Of a stretch of DNA of 64,000 bases, positions 25,735 through 37,545 are shown in pieces. Each line of letters starts with the position of its first letter. The stretch's first letter is position 1. The position numbers and the translations under genes were made by a program. The notes under the pieces were generated by a model that did no database searches, was not told the DNA's origin, and worked only from the letters and a program-made list of their open reading frames with translations. The stretch lies in contig JAUPFP010000027.1 in NCBI GenBank assembly GCA_036925085.1, forward strand, positions 2,187,001 through 2,251,000. Reading direction: 5' to 3'. This stretch comes from Brachycybe producta. Taxonomy: Eukaryota > Arthropoda > Diplopoda > Playtdesmida > Andrognathidae.

Positions 25735-25895
25735 CTAAGGCAGACCACTTTTTGTGGTCGTTTTCGACTTCAAAAGCTGCTTGTGTGCCAAGGCAAAGAA
25801 AATACATTGCGACCACAGCCCAGTTAACGGTGACAACATTTTGCAGTAGAAATCAACCACCAAAGGTAGTCTTGGGTGCCAAGGCCCTTAGGGCT
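25735..25895. mobile_element. Foldback with GACCACTTTTTGTGGTC end
   Basis: GACCACTTTTTGTGGTCGTT at left and ACCACCAAAGGTAGTC at right; the centre AATACATTGCGACCACAG is shared with 63285-63520. Confidence 0.6.
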
Positions 25896-26561
25896 TCAGC
25901 AAGCAACGCAAGTCTGTACCATCGATTCCGATACAAAGAAAAAAATACCAGCGAGGAATTAATTATCTAAAACTTGGGGTTAAACTTTTACCTCAAACCA
26001 GCAGCAATATCCTCTAGAAATACGAGCAAAACTAGTTACATTTTTATGAAAAATTATATCTTCTACCATTATTTCATGAAGTGCACAAGGCCTCCTCATG
26101 ACTCCTCGAGACAGATAGTAACAAGACTTGAGTCATACATACCCTGAGCATTACCATGCATTTTGCATCTAAAAATTCCCCTTTTTCTGAATGCCATTTT
26201 TGGAATGCTTGTTCTCAAACCTGTATAACATTGTTTTTTAGTTTGACTAGACAATACATTGTTGTTGTTATTGTAACTCGTTACAATCTCACAGTATGCT
26301 TTTGGCTGTACTGTCAACAGAATGAATGTGATGGCCCCCCTTCTTCTATAAGAAGAAGTTGCACAGGAAACCGCAACTAAAACGAAAATGTAGTGTATAG
26401 TCAAGTAGGGAGGGAGAGGCCTAAAACCAGATGCAATTTGCCTGTATACGTACGTGCCCATATAATATTATATACTGAAAGTGTAGATGTAAAAAGGTCT
26501 AAAAATTAAAGAAAAGTCACCATGACATAGCGAATATGTCTTCAATGTTATCACACTGAGT

Positions 26562-26568
<7 letters not shown>

Positions 26569-26619
<51 letters not shown>
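26569..26619 (+). repeat. (TA)n microsatellite
   Basis: About 25 uninterrupted TA units. Confidence 0.95.
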
Positions 26620-26624
<5 letters not shown>

Positions 26625-29289
26625 CTAGATATGCAGACAGAATGCCTAAAACGTTGGGCTGTCAATGAAATGTGGCAGACACAGACACTAACCTGTCATG
26701 TCAACTTTATAAAATTTTTAGGCCCTGCATGATTGCGTTGTAAGTTAGCAAGAATGAAAAAGAAAAAAACCAGGGCAACGTGCAGAAAAAGAATGCAATG
26801 CAATGTAACCAGAAGGACTTTTATCTAAATTTATTGTGTAAGGACATGACTCGAGGTGGAGGAGTGTTTATGGATGATTTTTGGAACCACCAACGAACGA
26901 AAGACCACTTTGAAATAGGGGTTCATTATATATAGTATATATTACAGTATATATCAACTGATTTTTATTTTGGAATGGTTAGAAATGACGTCCAACTAAC
27001 ATAATAACGGGGGTGGTCGACACTCAATTTCTAGAAATGTAGTAGTAGAGGGTACACGTTTTAAATATATTTTAGTATACCTTCAGGGATTCTATCCAAT
27101 CAACTAAATAGAATATCAGTAAAAGAAATCACGCTCAATGTCAACAAGACTGACAAAAAGTAAAAAAAAAAACCTGATGAATTTCTAAGATAAACTCATC
27201 CAAATGTTGCTGTTTTTTTGACAATTCTTTGTCTCTTTTCTCTCTTCTCAGTGAACCTTTTTTTCGAAATCACGCTCTTCTTTTATAGTAGTTCAAAATA
27301 TTTGTACATTGACTTAAAACTCCACCCTCTAAAAAGTATCCTCTCAGGATTCTTCAGATATAGATAGATAGCAGCCAAAATATATTTGGACACACCCTGT
27401 ATCAAATAACATCTTATAAATATGTATTTCATTTAATTTTCAAACTGATTTCCAAGTTCAACATGTTGTGCGTACTACAGTCGCCAGACTGTAACATGGA
27501 GCTTGTGACGTCAGAAGTTTAACCAAAAAAAGCTAGGCTTGTGTCATTTTGAGAATTTGTATCATTATCATCATCGTCGCTTTAGTATACTATGGTTCCA
27601 TTAGCAACAAAGATGATAGAATATAGAGGATAGGTTTTGTGTAACCAACCATTATGCTATATTTCCAGTTTCATTTTATGGTATTTCCGCCTCCTGTTTT
27701 GTATTTCCGATTCTTTCTTCATGATAGGAACCTTGGTGATCTTCCCGTTGGTCTCCTCCATATTAGTCTTGTAGCGCAGGCTATGGCTTCGTTCCGGATG
27801 TACCCGCGTAAGTTGAATGCCATTAAGTACTATGTATTTTTATTGTATTTACAGAGCCAATGGAATGGATACGTATCGTTGATATTGTAAGGGGAAGTAC
27901 TACAAATCTACGAATCCACATAATTCGAATCCATGCAAGTAGGTGGATAAGCGATTTTGCGAAAACTAGCAACGATTTCCACAATTATCCTCGTATCTTC
28001 TAAAATTGAGGATAATGTAACCGCAGTGTTTGACAAATCTAACACAAGCCTAAATTATTTCGTCAACCCTTTCTGACGTTACAAGCTTTCAACTTACAGT
28101 GAGGTGACTATATTCAAGATAAATTGTTCCACAGTATAATAGGTGACTTTTCCTTATACAAAATGAAGAGGTATCGGCCATTTTCAGGGCCAATTTGCCT
28201 ATATAAAATAAACAATCCAATGTCTCAATTGTGTATGTTGAAATTGTCGATGCATAAAATAGTTGTACCCATAAACGATGTTTTTATATAATGTAAGTTC
28301 CTTCGTAAATTAAGAGGAAACTTTATCCATATACGAAAAAAAAAGGTGCAAAAATTGTTCAAACTATCGCAATAGGGAGTCCCCCGTTTAGGTTTTTTTT
28401 TATGAAGATGTCAAACCTGTCGAGAGAATTTTAACAACAATCAAAAAAAAAAGGACAACTCTCAAAAAATATCATGTTTTCTATTTTCACAGGATGACAG
28501 CTAAAAGACTTGGTGGACCTGTCCATAAAATCAAAAGTCAATGAATAAAACAACGGGGAAAAAAATGAAGAAGTGGCTTTATAATAAAGCCTCAATATGT
28601 ATGTATCTTGACTTTCCACTTTCACCTTCTCCAAAAAAAAAACTTTTCCTTGTTCCCTTTATTTTAAAATGTCGAAAAGAAAACCTTTTTTTTTTTTTGA
28701 AAAGGAGGACAAACAACAACCTCTCTAAAATCACCCTTGTACACACCTCATGTCCACAAATACATATCCCCCTGATGGGCTCCCCCTGATAGGAAATGAA
28801 AGTTCAATGTTGGAGCCAACAGAAAAAAAAAACACGTGGTGATGATGTCCATATTATCGAGTCTCTTCTATCTTTCTATTCCCCAATCACTAGAACGAAC
28901 TGGTCCATCGTGAAAACGTCAGATGGGCCGCTTAGTTTGCATGCCGTTTTTTTCCACTAGTGGATCAATTTTGCGGTGAAACTCAATAAAAGATTAAAAA
29001 TGCAGAAGAAAATGATCAGAAAGCTAATGTTCTTTTAAATATAAAGTTCAAAAAGTTAAAAATACACATTTTGTAGAAAATAAAAGTAAAACTAGAAGAA
29101 AAAAAACTAAGAAAGAAATATAATTTTGCTAGTTTCAGGCAAATTTTTTTTTAATTTTTTCCTTGCTAAGTGTAATTAGTGTAATTATTTTGTACAAAAA
29201 AAAGCAATAGAAGTTTGTACTTTTGCTGTAGTTAAAAATGAAAACAGAACCATGTGTAATTTTGATAAATTTACTCTCACATTTAAAGT

Positions 29290-29440
29290 GGTGGAGTTTT
29301 CGTTGAAAACAAATCCCACTTTGTAAGGCATTTACCAGAAGCGCCATATATCTTTCCATGCAACGGAACACAGAAACATAAGTGACGCATTAATTCTATT
29401 TCTATTTTCTGGTGATATTTCAGCATGTGTGATTTTGTAA
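29290..29440 (+). repeat. Repeat family 10 copy
   Basis: ATCCCACTTTGTAAGGCATT, GGAACACAGAAACATAA, ATTTTCTGGTGATATTTCAG and CATGTGTGA. Confidence 0.65.
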
Positions 29441-31366
29441 ATTCTTTTTCTTTATAGCTGGGCAAATAATTTTTCTCTGGCCCGTTTTTTTTTCTTCTTC
29501 CAGTCCGCCCCTTGAGCCTTATCATAACACAACTGTGCAACCACCCCCCTCAATATTATATCATGAAATCCATATGTAGGCAAGCAAACAACCAAAATGT
29601 CCTAATTTCTATAGAACACTGATGGACATCATTCCAATCAATTCCTCAGGACAAAAGATTTGAAGTAGAAAAAAAAATTCTACATTCATTCATTGATGCA
29701 GCAAAAGAAAAAGCAAAAAAGCAAAGAATATGTTAGGAGGGTATTTTTTTGTTGTTGTTGTAAAATTCTGTCGTGTCTTTATCAATGGCAACGACAGGCT
29801 CTGTGTATGTGTGAGTCCTTCAGTGATTGATCGGGTGCCCCATATATGCCTGACAGCCAAACACCAACTGGATAAAAAAAAGGGAGGCTTAACGAACTAA
29901 AACCCTTGCTGCTTCCGTTTTGAGTCAGGATAACTTTTTGAACCACCACAAAGTCCTCTTCTTGTCGTCGCCTGTTATGTGTCTTTCCCTCTTTTTCCTT
30001 TTCTAGTCTCCAAAAGAAGAACCAACCAACCAACAACATCTATGCGTGGCAGTACCATTCGGGTTTTGTAATATTGTATCTCTGATATTGGCTACATGAG
30101 GGCGCACTCGAACCTTCTACAACACTTTCTCTGTCAATATGGCCGACATTTTCTTCTCAACCTCACTCCCCCCTTCATAAACTCAAAACTTAATAATTCA
30201 TTTCCAACGAAGCAAAAGTAAAATTGTTCAGTAACCGTGTATCGATGACGAGATGAATAAGAAGAAAAAAATTCAGGGGCCATGAATATATATAGAGGGC
30301 TAGCCAAAGTGTCTTTTATACACGTGTTCTTTCTTGTTTATCCATCATCAAAGTCCATACAATTTTACTTTGCAGTTTACACCGAAAATATTATTTTTCA
30401 TAAATTTGTTTCATGTGGTCCCCCCCCCCCCCCGACACCTCAAGAAAATTGAGACCACGCCATATATCACATTAAAAAAACCACAAAACCGTAAGGTAGT
30501 TAAAAAAATTTCTACTAGATGGCGTTGTAACCAAAATTACATTTCTAGGTTAATTAAATTAGTCTAAAGTTGATTTGTGTTTGTGGTCTTTTTTCATCAA
30601 ATAAACTTTATTCTCAGTAAAGATTTTTTCAGAATTAATTTCAATTATTTAACAATTTTTCTTAAAAAAAAAAATAAAAACGCGACGAAAATGTTCATAG
30701 AGAAAAATTTATAACAATTAAAACAGTCTGAACTCATTAATATCAACGTTTAAATGCCTAGAATTACTTTCATTAATTAGCTACGGTCTATATCTAGGTG
30801 TAAGGGGTATTTTTTGGTGATTTAAAAATAAAACTTTTTATTGAATTTTTTTTACCATTTTTCACGTTTTTTTTAATCGAAAAAAAAAATGTAAAATGTT
30901 ATTTTCAAACGGCCTTAAAAGGTTTATTTTAAAGGATATATCATGGCTAAATTTGTCTTTTCACATTCGTTTACTCTTCTAGTTTTAAATTACTATTAAA
31001 AATTCTCTTCATCCCTCTTATATAAATGTACATATTGAAATAATATGAATAAACACATTAAATTTGGACTTAATGTTGGTTATCTTTTTCACGTCTTTTT
31101 TTGACTAAACAAAATGACCAACAGTGATCAGAGATCAATGATCACCCTTTTTAACCTTTTATGTCGCTCTTCATTAATCTAAAATGAATGAATTGAACAA
31201 TAAATTAAGACATCTTTCCAGGTTTGAAACAATGAAACAATTTTAGAGAAATTTTACAGTCAAGTTAAAAATGTGCACCATTTGTGAATAAAGAGAAAGA
31301 AATTTCAATTTGTTTGAATGTGAAATATCAAATTTATCTTCATCTTTCTCTCTTGTGTCCTTTATT

Positions 31367-31641
31367 GGCTCGGATTTTTATGCAATATATCAAACAAATG
31401 TTTCTCAATCTGTGGGCCCACATGCTATTTGTGAAGTAACAATCCAGTTTGGATAAGCAGAACAATTATGGTTTATTCAATAAAAAAACATTGGTTAGAG
31501 GCTAGAACTTTCTAGTTGACAACTGATTGTAACCAGACGTCTAACCTCTAACCAGCCTTCTTTTTTTATTAGAAAAAGCATAATTGCAGTTGGACTACAA
31601 TTTGAGAAATATTTGCTTGATATTGCATAAGTCTTGAGCCC
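31367..31641. mobile_element. Family 3 inverted-repeat element, copy 2
   Basis: Begins GGCTCGGATTTTTATG and ends with its complement CATAAGTCTTGAGCC. AAATGTTTCTCAATCTGTGG and GGTTAGAGGCTAGAACTTTC are shared with the other copies. It lies about 770 bp before the Hox3 start codon. Confidence 0.8.
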
Positions 31642-32407
31642 TAATTAAATTATATATAGTGGAATGGAATGCCATTTACATTATAACAGCACCATTTTTA
31701 CAGGTGTCCTATGTAGATCCACTATAAAAGGTAAACCAAGAAGAAGAAGAATCTGTAAAAGTAATGGATGTTGGTAACAGAAGAAACGGCAAGAAGCAGC
31801 AGCAGCAGCAGCACATTTCTCAAAGACATACAGACAGACAAGACAGGTCCCCCAATCGGCACATTTGTCTTGATCCGTCTTCAGGGAGACTCAATTGCTC
31901 TCCAGAGAATCAAATCCTCTTTTTTTTATTTCTACAGGTTTCTTTTTCCTCCCATTAAATGTATGGGTATATAAAGGGTCCTACTATCCATCATCAATGG
32001 ACATCTCCCATTTTATATGCACACAAGAAAGACACATGTAGCAATTTTCGGCAACTTCTGGATGACCACTTTGGCCATAAAGAAGTTCCGCCACCAATAA
32101 ACCCATTTACTTAACTGTCCCACCAAGTAATTGGTAAGTATCAATGATGTTCCGGTAAGGGGGGGGGGGGTGTGGGGAAGGAACAGGAAAAACAACAAAA
32201 GGAACTATAAAAAAACGACCACGTGACCATTTCTCAAGAAAAGTTATATCTTGTTGTAACCCACTTAATTTATCCGGAACCTTGTCCCAAAATGAAATAA
32301 ATTATTCAGAACACTTTGAAACGATCACAAGAAAGAAAGTAAAAAGAGAAATCTCAACGAAAGGAGAATATAATTTAAGAAAAGTGTCTTTATACTTTTT
32401 GGCCCCA
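31642..32407. other. Hox3 upstream region
   Basis: Immediately 5' of the predicted Hox3 start codon. Contains a CAG repeat of about six units at 31795-31813 and a G12 tract near 32160. The Hox3 frame remains open from about 32200 without an ATG. No clear TATA/initiator pair was identified. Confidence 0.4.
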
Positions 32408-32639
32408 ATGGAGGAAGTAGATATTCCTAGGACACCATTTCAATTTTTAACTAAAAAGGCCATCAGAGAAAAATCATCAGAATCACTTATTCAAGAAGAT
32501 AACAACAAAATGAAGATTATTCTGGATGAATATTTAAACATGGAGGAAACATCATCTTGTCAAATGGATTTAATGTTGAAATCATCATCAAACTACCTTC
32601 AAAATCAAAATCCGATATTCATCAGTACTTCTCAAACAG
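32408..32639 (+). CDS. Hox3: Hox3, predicted first coding exon
   Basis: Open frame starting at the first in-frame ATG (MEEVDIPRTPFQFLTKK) and ending at the splice donor CAG|GTAAAA. It supplies 77 codons plus one base, so the intron is phase 1. The homeobox exon at 34582 begins with the two bases that complete such a codon (G+AA, Glu), so the reading frame carries through. The frame is also open upstream of the ATG for at least 200 nt without another ATG, so an earlier exon or acceptor is possible. The peptide is hydrophilic, rich in Lys, Glu and Ser, and lacks the YPWM hexapeptide normally found in Hox3 N-termini. I recognise no conserved N-terminal Hox3 motif. Assignment rests on position, open frame and splice-phase match, not on homology. 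If correct, the joined protein is about 347 aa. Confidence 0.55.
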
Positions 32640-34581
32640 GTAAAAAAATACCCACCAAGGAATTTTCTAGGTACTTATGTCAAGAAAGAGATAAGAGGCC
32701 CTTTTGGTGTTATTATGGTCCCTAGTTGTACCTATTACACATTGAAAATGACCTCCCACGTATTTGATAAATGTGCCACACTGACCCACGACCCCTGGTT
32801 GTCGTTTTACAGATTAAACCAAGTTCATCCAAAGCCTCATTAAGTCACACTATGACTATACGTGTTATTATAATAACACAAGAAAAACATGGCACTCAGT
32901 CATGTCAAATTGTATATACATGTCTCTACGGATGTATGTGTTGCCTCCATGTTTTTTTTGGGAGGGGGTAATTATTACGTAATATGTCACTCTTTGAAAG
33001 TGACTTCGTTTTTCATCGCCACCGATAAAAGAAAAATGTTGTCAAATTATTTGTCCAAAAGACCCATGTTCTTCTTCTTATAGGTGGTCTATGTATGTCT
33101 TATACATGCATGCTGTACGTGTACTCTTTTATTTGAAGTGATTTATTTCACTATGGCATCATATCATCAATTGCTGACGGTTGACTCCCCACTGACTTAC
33201 ATCCACCTTTAATAGATTGACAGATTGCTCACTAGGTGACAGGATATCCGTCTAGCTAGCAAAGACATTTTCCTTCTTATTTTTAAAATTTAAACACACC
33301 CTGTAATACAGTATGTATAATATGGTATAACATATATAGAGGTAGTTCAACTAAGAAGCCCTTACTCTCGCTCTCCCTAGACAGCAATCGATGCTAGAGG
33401 GGAGTTTCGTTAAAAGATGGCGGCACCTCTACTTAAAAGCTAAACAAGGTTCACTTTATGCAGTTTAGGTAAAACGGCCATGTTCGTTTGGTCACGTGAC
33501 AGATGATTAGATAAACCTATGAGGAAAAAAGGTATCAAAACCTTTGAAGAGAGGCTATTTAACAATTAATGCTCACTCAAGACTTTTTTTCTCTTAACAA
33601 GAAGTTGAGCTACCTCTACATATATTTTTTTTAAGTATAACTTATAATAAAGAATTGGCGGCGGGCCACCTTTTTTAGGTGTCTCTGGTAAATTAAATAA
33701 GAAGAAAGAAAATTTAAGAGATAAAAAAAATGTGCAACAATTGACCTGGACATGGAATCCCCTCGAAGTTCAAAAAAGGAAGACATTTGTAATCTTGAAA
33801 ATAAAAAAGCGGCTAAATTCACATTGACAAATAGATAGATGGAGAGAGAGAGACCTTTGCTTATTCATGCATACAAAAAAAACAAGGCCCATTAATCCAT
33901 TATATTTATTGTAGGCCTCTTTTAAGTTAAATTGAGGTGAATCAATTGAAGAAATTCCTAAAAGATCACTTGCAAAGTCATAAGACATTCCCGCGTCCTT
34001 TCTTTAAAAGGCTAATCCAGATTTCGGCTTGTTTGAATTCCTGAATAGTAAAGAAAAGAATGAAAAACCCCTACCTATCTCTCATCTCTCTGGAGGTTTT
34101 AACCATTAAAACCCATTAAGACAAAAAAAGTATCGTCTTTCCCCCTCCCCAAACAAGAAATCAATTGTACGTCGAAAACGTTTTATTTTATGGAAATAAG
34201 AAATTTAGATAAATTTACATCTGTTATTATTGGGAAAACTAATTTTGAATATAAGCATAATCATATCAATTAATGTCGGTTCTTATTAGCTTATAGAATT
34301 ATAGTTTTGAAAACAATTTGAATTTTTTCATAATGATGTTTCTAAAAAAAAACGTTCCCTTGACGTTTTTTCATCCAAATTTTACAAAAACGTCTACAGA
34401 GCATATCATTAGCCACTGCCGGGGTGCTGTCTGTGAGGACAAAAGTAAAATAAATATATTCAGCCATCTTAAAGTTGCTCCTGAAACGCAGAATAAACAT
34501 TTTAAGTTGTTATTTCTTAAACCTGACATCGTCAGTATTCTTTTTTTAAATGCCTTTATTTTGCATTTTCTTATCATACAG
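32640..34581 (+). other. Hox3: Hox3 intron (predicted, 1942 bp, phase 1)
   Basis: Bounded by donor GTAAAAA at 32640 and a pyrimidine-rich acceptor ending ATACAG at 34581. It contains a 282-bp inverted-repeat element (33337-33618), an ACACCCTGTA motif at 33296-33305 and no other coding signal. The acceptor is secure because the homeobox frame opens directly after it. The donor depends on the exon 1 call. Confidence 0.55.
33337..33618. mobile_element. Inverted-repeat element inside the Hox3 intron
   Basis: Ends TAGAGGTAGTTCAACT at left and the complement of TAGAGGTAGCTCAACTTCTT at right, flanked by CATATA on both sides (33331-33336 and 33619-33624). 282 bp, no coding capacity. The interior includes AAGATGGCGGCACC and GGTCACGTGAC. 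Confidence 0.75.
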
Positions 34582-35393
34582 AAATGAGGAGGAATGATGA
34601 AAATGAAGAATGGCCCAACAACAACGAAACCAGTGGCAACAAGAGGATGAGAACGGCCTACACCAGCTCCCAACTTGTGGAACTGGAAAAGGAGTTCCAC
34701 TTCAGCCGTTACCTGTGTCGTCCCCGTCGAATAGAAATGGCAGCCATGTTAAATCTTACAGAACGTCAGATCAAAATCTGGTTCCAGAATCGAAGAATGA
34801 AATACAAGAAAGAAAAAAAACATGACAACCAAAGAAATCCGGAAGAGGGCGTTACAAGGGGAAGTTCACCATCCTTTATTACAATACCCATTAATAGGAC
34901 ACATAGAAATCAGGAAGAGGGCACTGCAAAGGGAGGATTACCATCTTTCATTACAGTGTCCAAAAACGCGAGAGGCTCTGATAGAAATACAACTTCCTTC
35001 TTTCTACAACAGGAACTCTCCTCCTCATATTCCTCATCAAGGCAAAGATTCCCATCATGTGCCTTGTCCAATGGTTCTGTCACTAATCCAATTCAATCCA
35101 AATCCGAACCACCTTGTAATTTAGATTGTTTTTCATCCAAAATGGAAGCCAACAACCGAATTCAACGGTTCGATTCACATGACCATGGAACGGAAGAGGA
35201 ATGCAACATTGACATGTTCACAAATGACGTGCATTATCATGGTGACGATGACGACGACTTTCACGTCTTGAATGCAAAATTCTTTTCAAGCGCTCAGTAT
35301 CCATACGAAATGAACACAAAGCCTTTTAATACCAGTAACTATTGGAATTCTGATCCAAGTCAAATTTGTTATCAATCTAGTTTCAACTACTGA
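34582..35393 (+). CDS. Hox3: Hox3, homeobox exon (to stop codon)
   Basis: Encodes a homeodomain transcription factor acting in the nucleus in head/anterior segment patterning. The 60-residue homeodomain is at 34638-34817 (about residues 97-156 of the joined protein). It starts [20 protein letters not shown], contains [15 protein letters not shown] and ends with recognition helix [16 protein letters not shown], with the Gln50 and Asn51 DNA-contact residues intact. This combination ([23 protein letters not shown]) is diagnostic of Hox3 rather than Hox2 or Hox4. After the homeodomain come two tandem 24-residue units (RNPEEG and RNQEEG repeats), a Ser-rich stretch, an acidic run with five consecutive Asp, and a Tyr/Asn-rich C-terminus ending SSFNY. 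The exon begins after the acceptor ATACAG; the ATG at 34584 is internal, not the start. A lone Trp (EEW) lies nine residues before the homeodomain in place of a visible YPWM. Orientation matches Hox2 downstream. Confidence 0.95.
34833..34976 (+). repeat. Hox3: Tandem 72-bp duplication inside Hox3 coding sequence
   Basis: Two in-frame units, 34833-34904 and 34905-34976. Unit 1 begins [18 protein letters not shown] and unit 2 begins [18 protein letters not shown]. The nucleotide sequences are diverged but aligned, for example GAAGAGGGC in both and CCATC followed by CTTT or TTTC and ATTACA. It lies directly C-terminal to the homeodomain, residues about 162-209. Confidence 0.85.
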
Positions 35394-35608
35394 ACTCCAA
35401 AGGTACAACAACCAAGAACAGCTGAAAAACACTTTAACATGCTGAAATGGCTGAATCCCTATAGATTACCAGAGAATCCTATCAAGTGAATTTTTTGGGG
35501 GGGTTGTTTAGAGGATAGACTGAAGACACTTGTCAAATGACAACCACTAGATTATAGAATATATGCTAGAACCAATGCCGCCCCCAAAATGTGTCACAGC
35601 TAAACACA

Positions 35609-36161
35609 CCTTATCTACACTTGAGCTAAATGCATTCAAGTTAAATGTGTTTACTTGAATTATACGTAGTCCAGTTAAAAACATGAACAAGACAAAATTT
35701 ACTTTATTAAGTAATATCTGAATAAATTGAAATACTAAATCAATATTTTGTTAAGACTAACTCATTACATTGAAATGCAAATTTTATATATTTAAATATT
35801 GACTCTATATATTAAGATATTAATTGAATAAATTGAAGTTTCAAATAAGTTTCAAATGTGTTATACCTAGTGCACAGCTGATAATTTAAATGCATTTAAA
35901 TAATAAACGTGTTCTACAGAGCCCTGTGAAGGACAAACAAACAATATTGTCGAACTGAATTTATTCAGTTAATAATCTGAAAATGTTGAGTTAATACTTA
36001 AATATAAAATATAAACTATTGATAAAATATTGATTTAGTATTTGAATTTAAAATAATAAAAGTTAATTTTTATTTGGATTCATATGTCCTTAACTGGATT
36101 CCGTGTAATTCACCTAAACACATTTAATTTGAATTTATTTAACTCACACGTGTGTACAAGG
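35609..36161. mobile_element. 553-bp inverted-repeat element next to the Hox3 stop codon
   Basis: Arms of about 65 bp share TTAAATGTGTTT, GTGAATTA-type sequence and CCAGTTAA in mirrored order: ATGTGTTTACTTGAATTATA at left against the complement of ATTCACCTAAACACAT at right. The outer ends are CCTTATCTACAC and GTGTACAAGG. It starts 216 bp after the Hox3 stop, so it may form part of the 3' untranslated region. No flanking duplication was seen. Confidence 0.75.
35721..35907 (+). terminator. Candidate Hox3 polyadenylation signals
   Basis: AATAAA occurs at 35721-35726, 35827-35832 and 35902-35907, the first such hexamers seen after the Hox3 stop codon. All lie inside the inverted-repeat element 35609-36161, so the element may supply the 3' end. 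AATAAA is common in AT-rich DNA, so this is weak. Confidence 0.25.
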
Positions 36162-37067
36162 TATTAGGTTTTTCTAGTTTCTAAGATATTTAACTTTTAA
36201 GATAATCTTTAAACCTGTTGAAAATGAACTTTGTTGATTACTTCATTGTTGTAATTAAAAGTAAATTAATTTTTTATTATTATAAATTGAAATGCTGTAA
36301 GGAGGAAAGAAGGATGAACAAGATTAATTTCCACTGAAATTAAATTTTGTTATTTCTTTTTATAAGACAAGTCTTCCCCTTTTTTTGTTTTGTCTTTCTT
36401 TCAATTCTCTTTTCTTCGTGGTTTTAATAACTTGTGTTTTTCTGTGCGGAAAATGCAATCAATAAAAAACATTCAATTTGAAATATGGAGAAGCCACCTG
36501 ATTCAGTCATTCATTTCTGTTCTTTTTTTAAGGCTAATTGAAAAGTTTGAAACTGAAAACTAAAAATGTGTTGTGTGTGTTTGCCTTTTATGTGGGTGCA
36601 AACACACACACACAGGAAACAAAGAAGGGGTAAAAAAGGTGGTATTGTGACACTTGTATTCAAAGGGCTTGGGAGGGTCTTTTCATCTTATTGTTTTATT
36701 TTTCTACCCACTTTTTAAAAAGTTATCAGTCACTTTTTTTTTCAGAAAGGTGTGAAAGACACATATCGAACATATTTTCAAAATCGTTTCACTTTGTTTT
36801 CTCTCTTTATCAATTCCAGCTGTGAACTAAATTCCAGTCAGGAAAAATGTTTTTTCCCACGTTTTTTCTCTTCATGAACACACAAGAGAGAGTTTAGTAA
36901 AAATTAAGGCCAAAAAAACTCAATTCCATGATGAGGTTTTAAACCCCGCCCTTATTGTGGTGATGGTCACTATGGACTCACAAACGTTTCCGAACTGAAG
37001 AATCGAATTTTTTCTTCCCCCCAAAAAATTCTCACAGTTGTGTCTTTTTATGGAAAAATACATACAA

Positions 37068-37545
37068 TGTTGGTTTATGAACAGATGACTTTTGAACTCT
37101 TTATTATTTTGCGATTCCAAAGGTGCGCAACAATAAGAAATTGAAAGTGTTTAGAAACTAGAAAGGTAGCTAAAAACTCACTTAAAGTGGTTATTTAAGT
37201 GTAAATGCATCTCAAACTCTTAATTATTCTGTCTGTCAGTTGCAAAATGAAGAGAAATTTGAATCTGTTTTAGAAACTAGAAGGGTAGCTCAATCACTTA
37301 AGAACATTTTCATGTTGATATCTTTCAAAATAAACTTTTTATATAGAGACATTTTTTTAAATATCTCAAACTGACATAAAAAGCTTATTTATAAAGAGAT
37401 CAACATGAAAATTACCCTTAAGTGATTGAACTACCTTTCTAGTATTTAAAACACTTTCAAATTTCTCTTCATTTTACTTTTAAAAGACAATAATAAAGAT
37501 TTCGAAGGATATTTTCTACTCTTTAAAACCAACTTAAAAAGTCAA
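37068..37545. mobile_element. Family 2 element, longest copy
   Basis: Outer end TTGGTTTATGAACAGATGAC; two left-arm segments (AGAAACTAGAAAGGTAGCT near 37153 and AGAAACTAGAAGGGTAGCT near 37275); core ATGTTGATATCTTTCAAAAT; right arm CAACATGAAAATTACCC, and the outer end with AAAACCAACTTAAAAAG. It lies in the Hox3-Hox2 intergenic DNA. Confidence 0.85.

Larger units (their letters stand above)
19916..31366. other. Gene-free DNA with repeats and poly-C tracts
   Basis: Contains foldbacks at 21115, 21607 and 25735, family 4 pieces, poly-C tracts near 22171, 22274, 23194, 23269 and 30421, a TA microsatellite, a short tandem repeat of about 22 bp (GCCACAGTTGCACGTT type) at 20808-20870, and a CG-richer patch at 23310-23500 with hairpin CACCGGTG-like symmetry. 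No gene recognised. Confidence 0.6.

Noticed and set aside
26096..26461. 121-codon minus-strand frame
   Set aside because: Asn run and no domain; probably part of a degraded repeat.
32282..32407. Extension of Hox3 exon 1 upstream to a TTG
   Set aside because: TTG is an unlikely start in an animal gene; the frame is open but has no ATG. I start at 32408 and note the possible upstream exon.
32640..32725. Continuation of the exon 1 frame to a stop at 32725
   Set aside because: A phase-matched donor at 32639/32640 explains the exon end better; the tail shows no Hox similarity.
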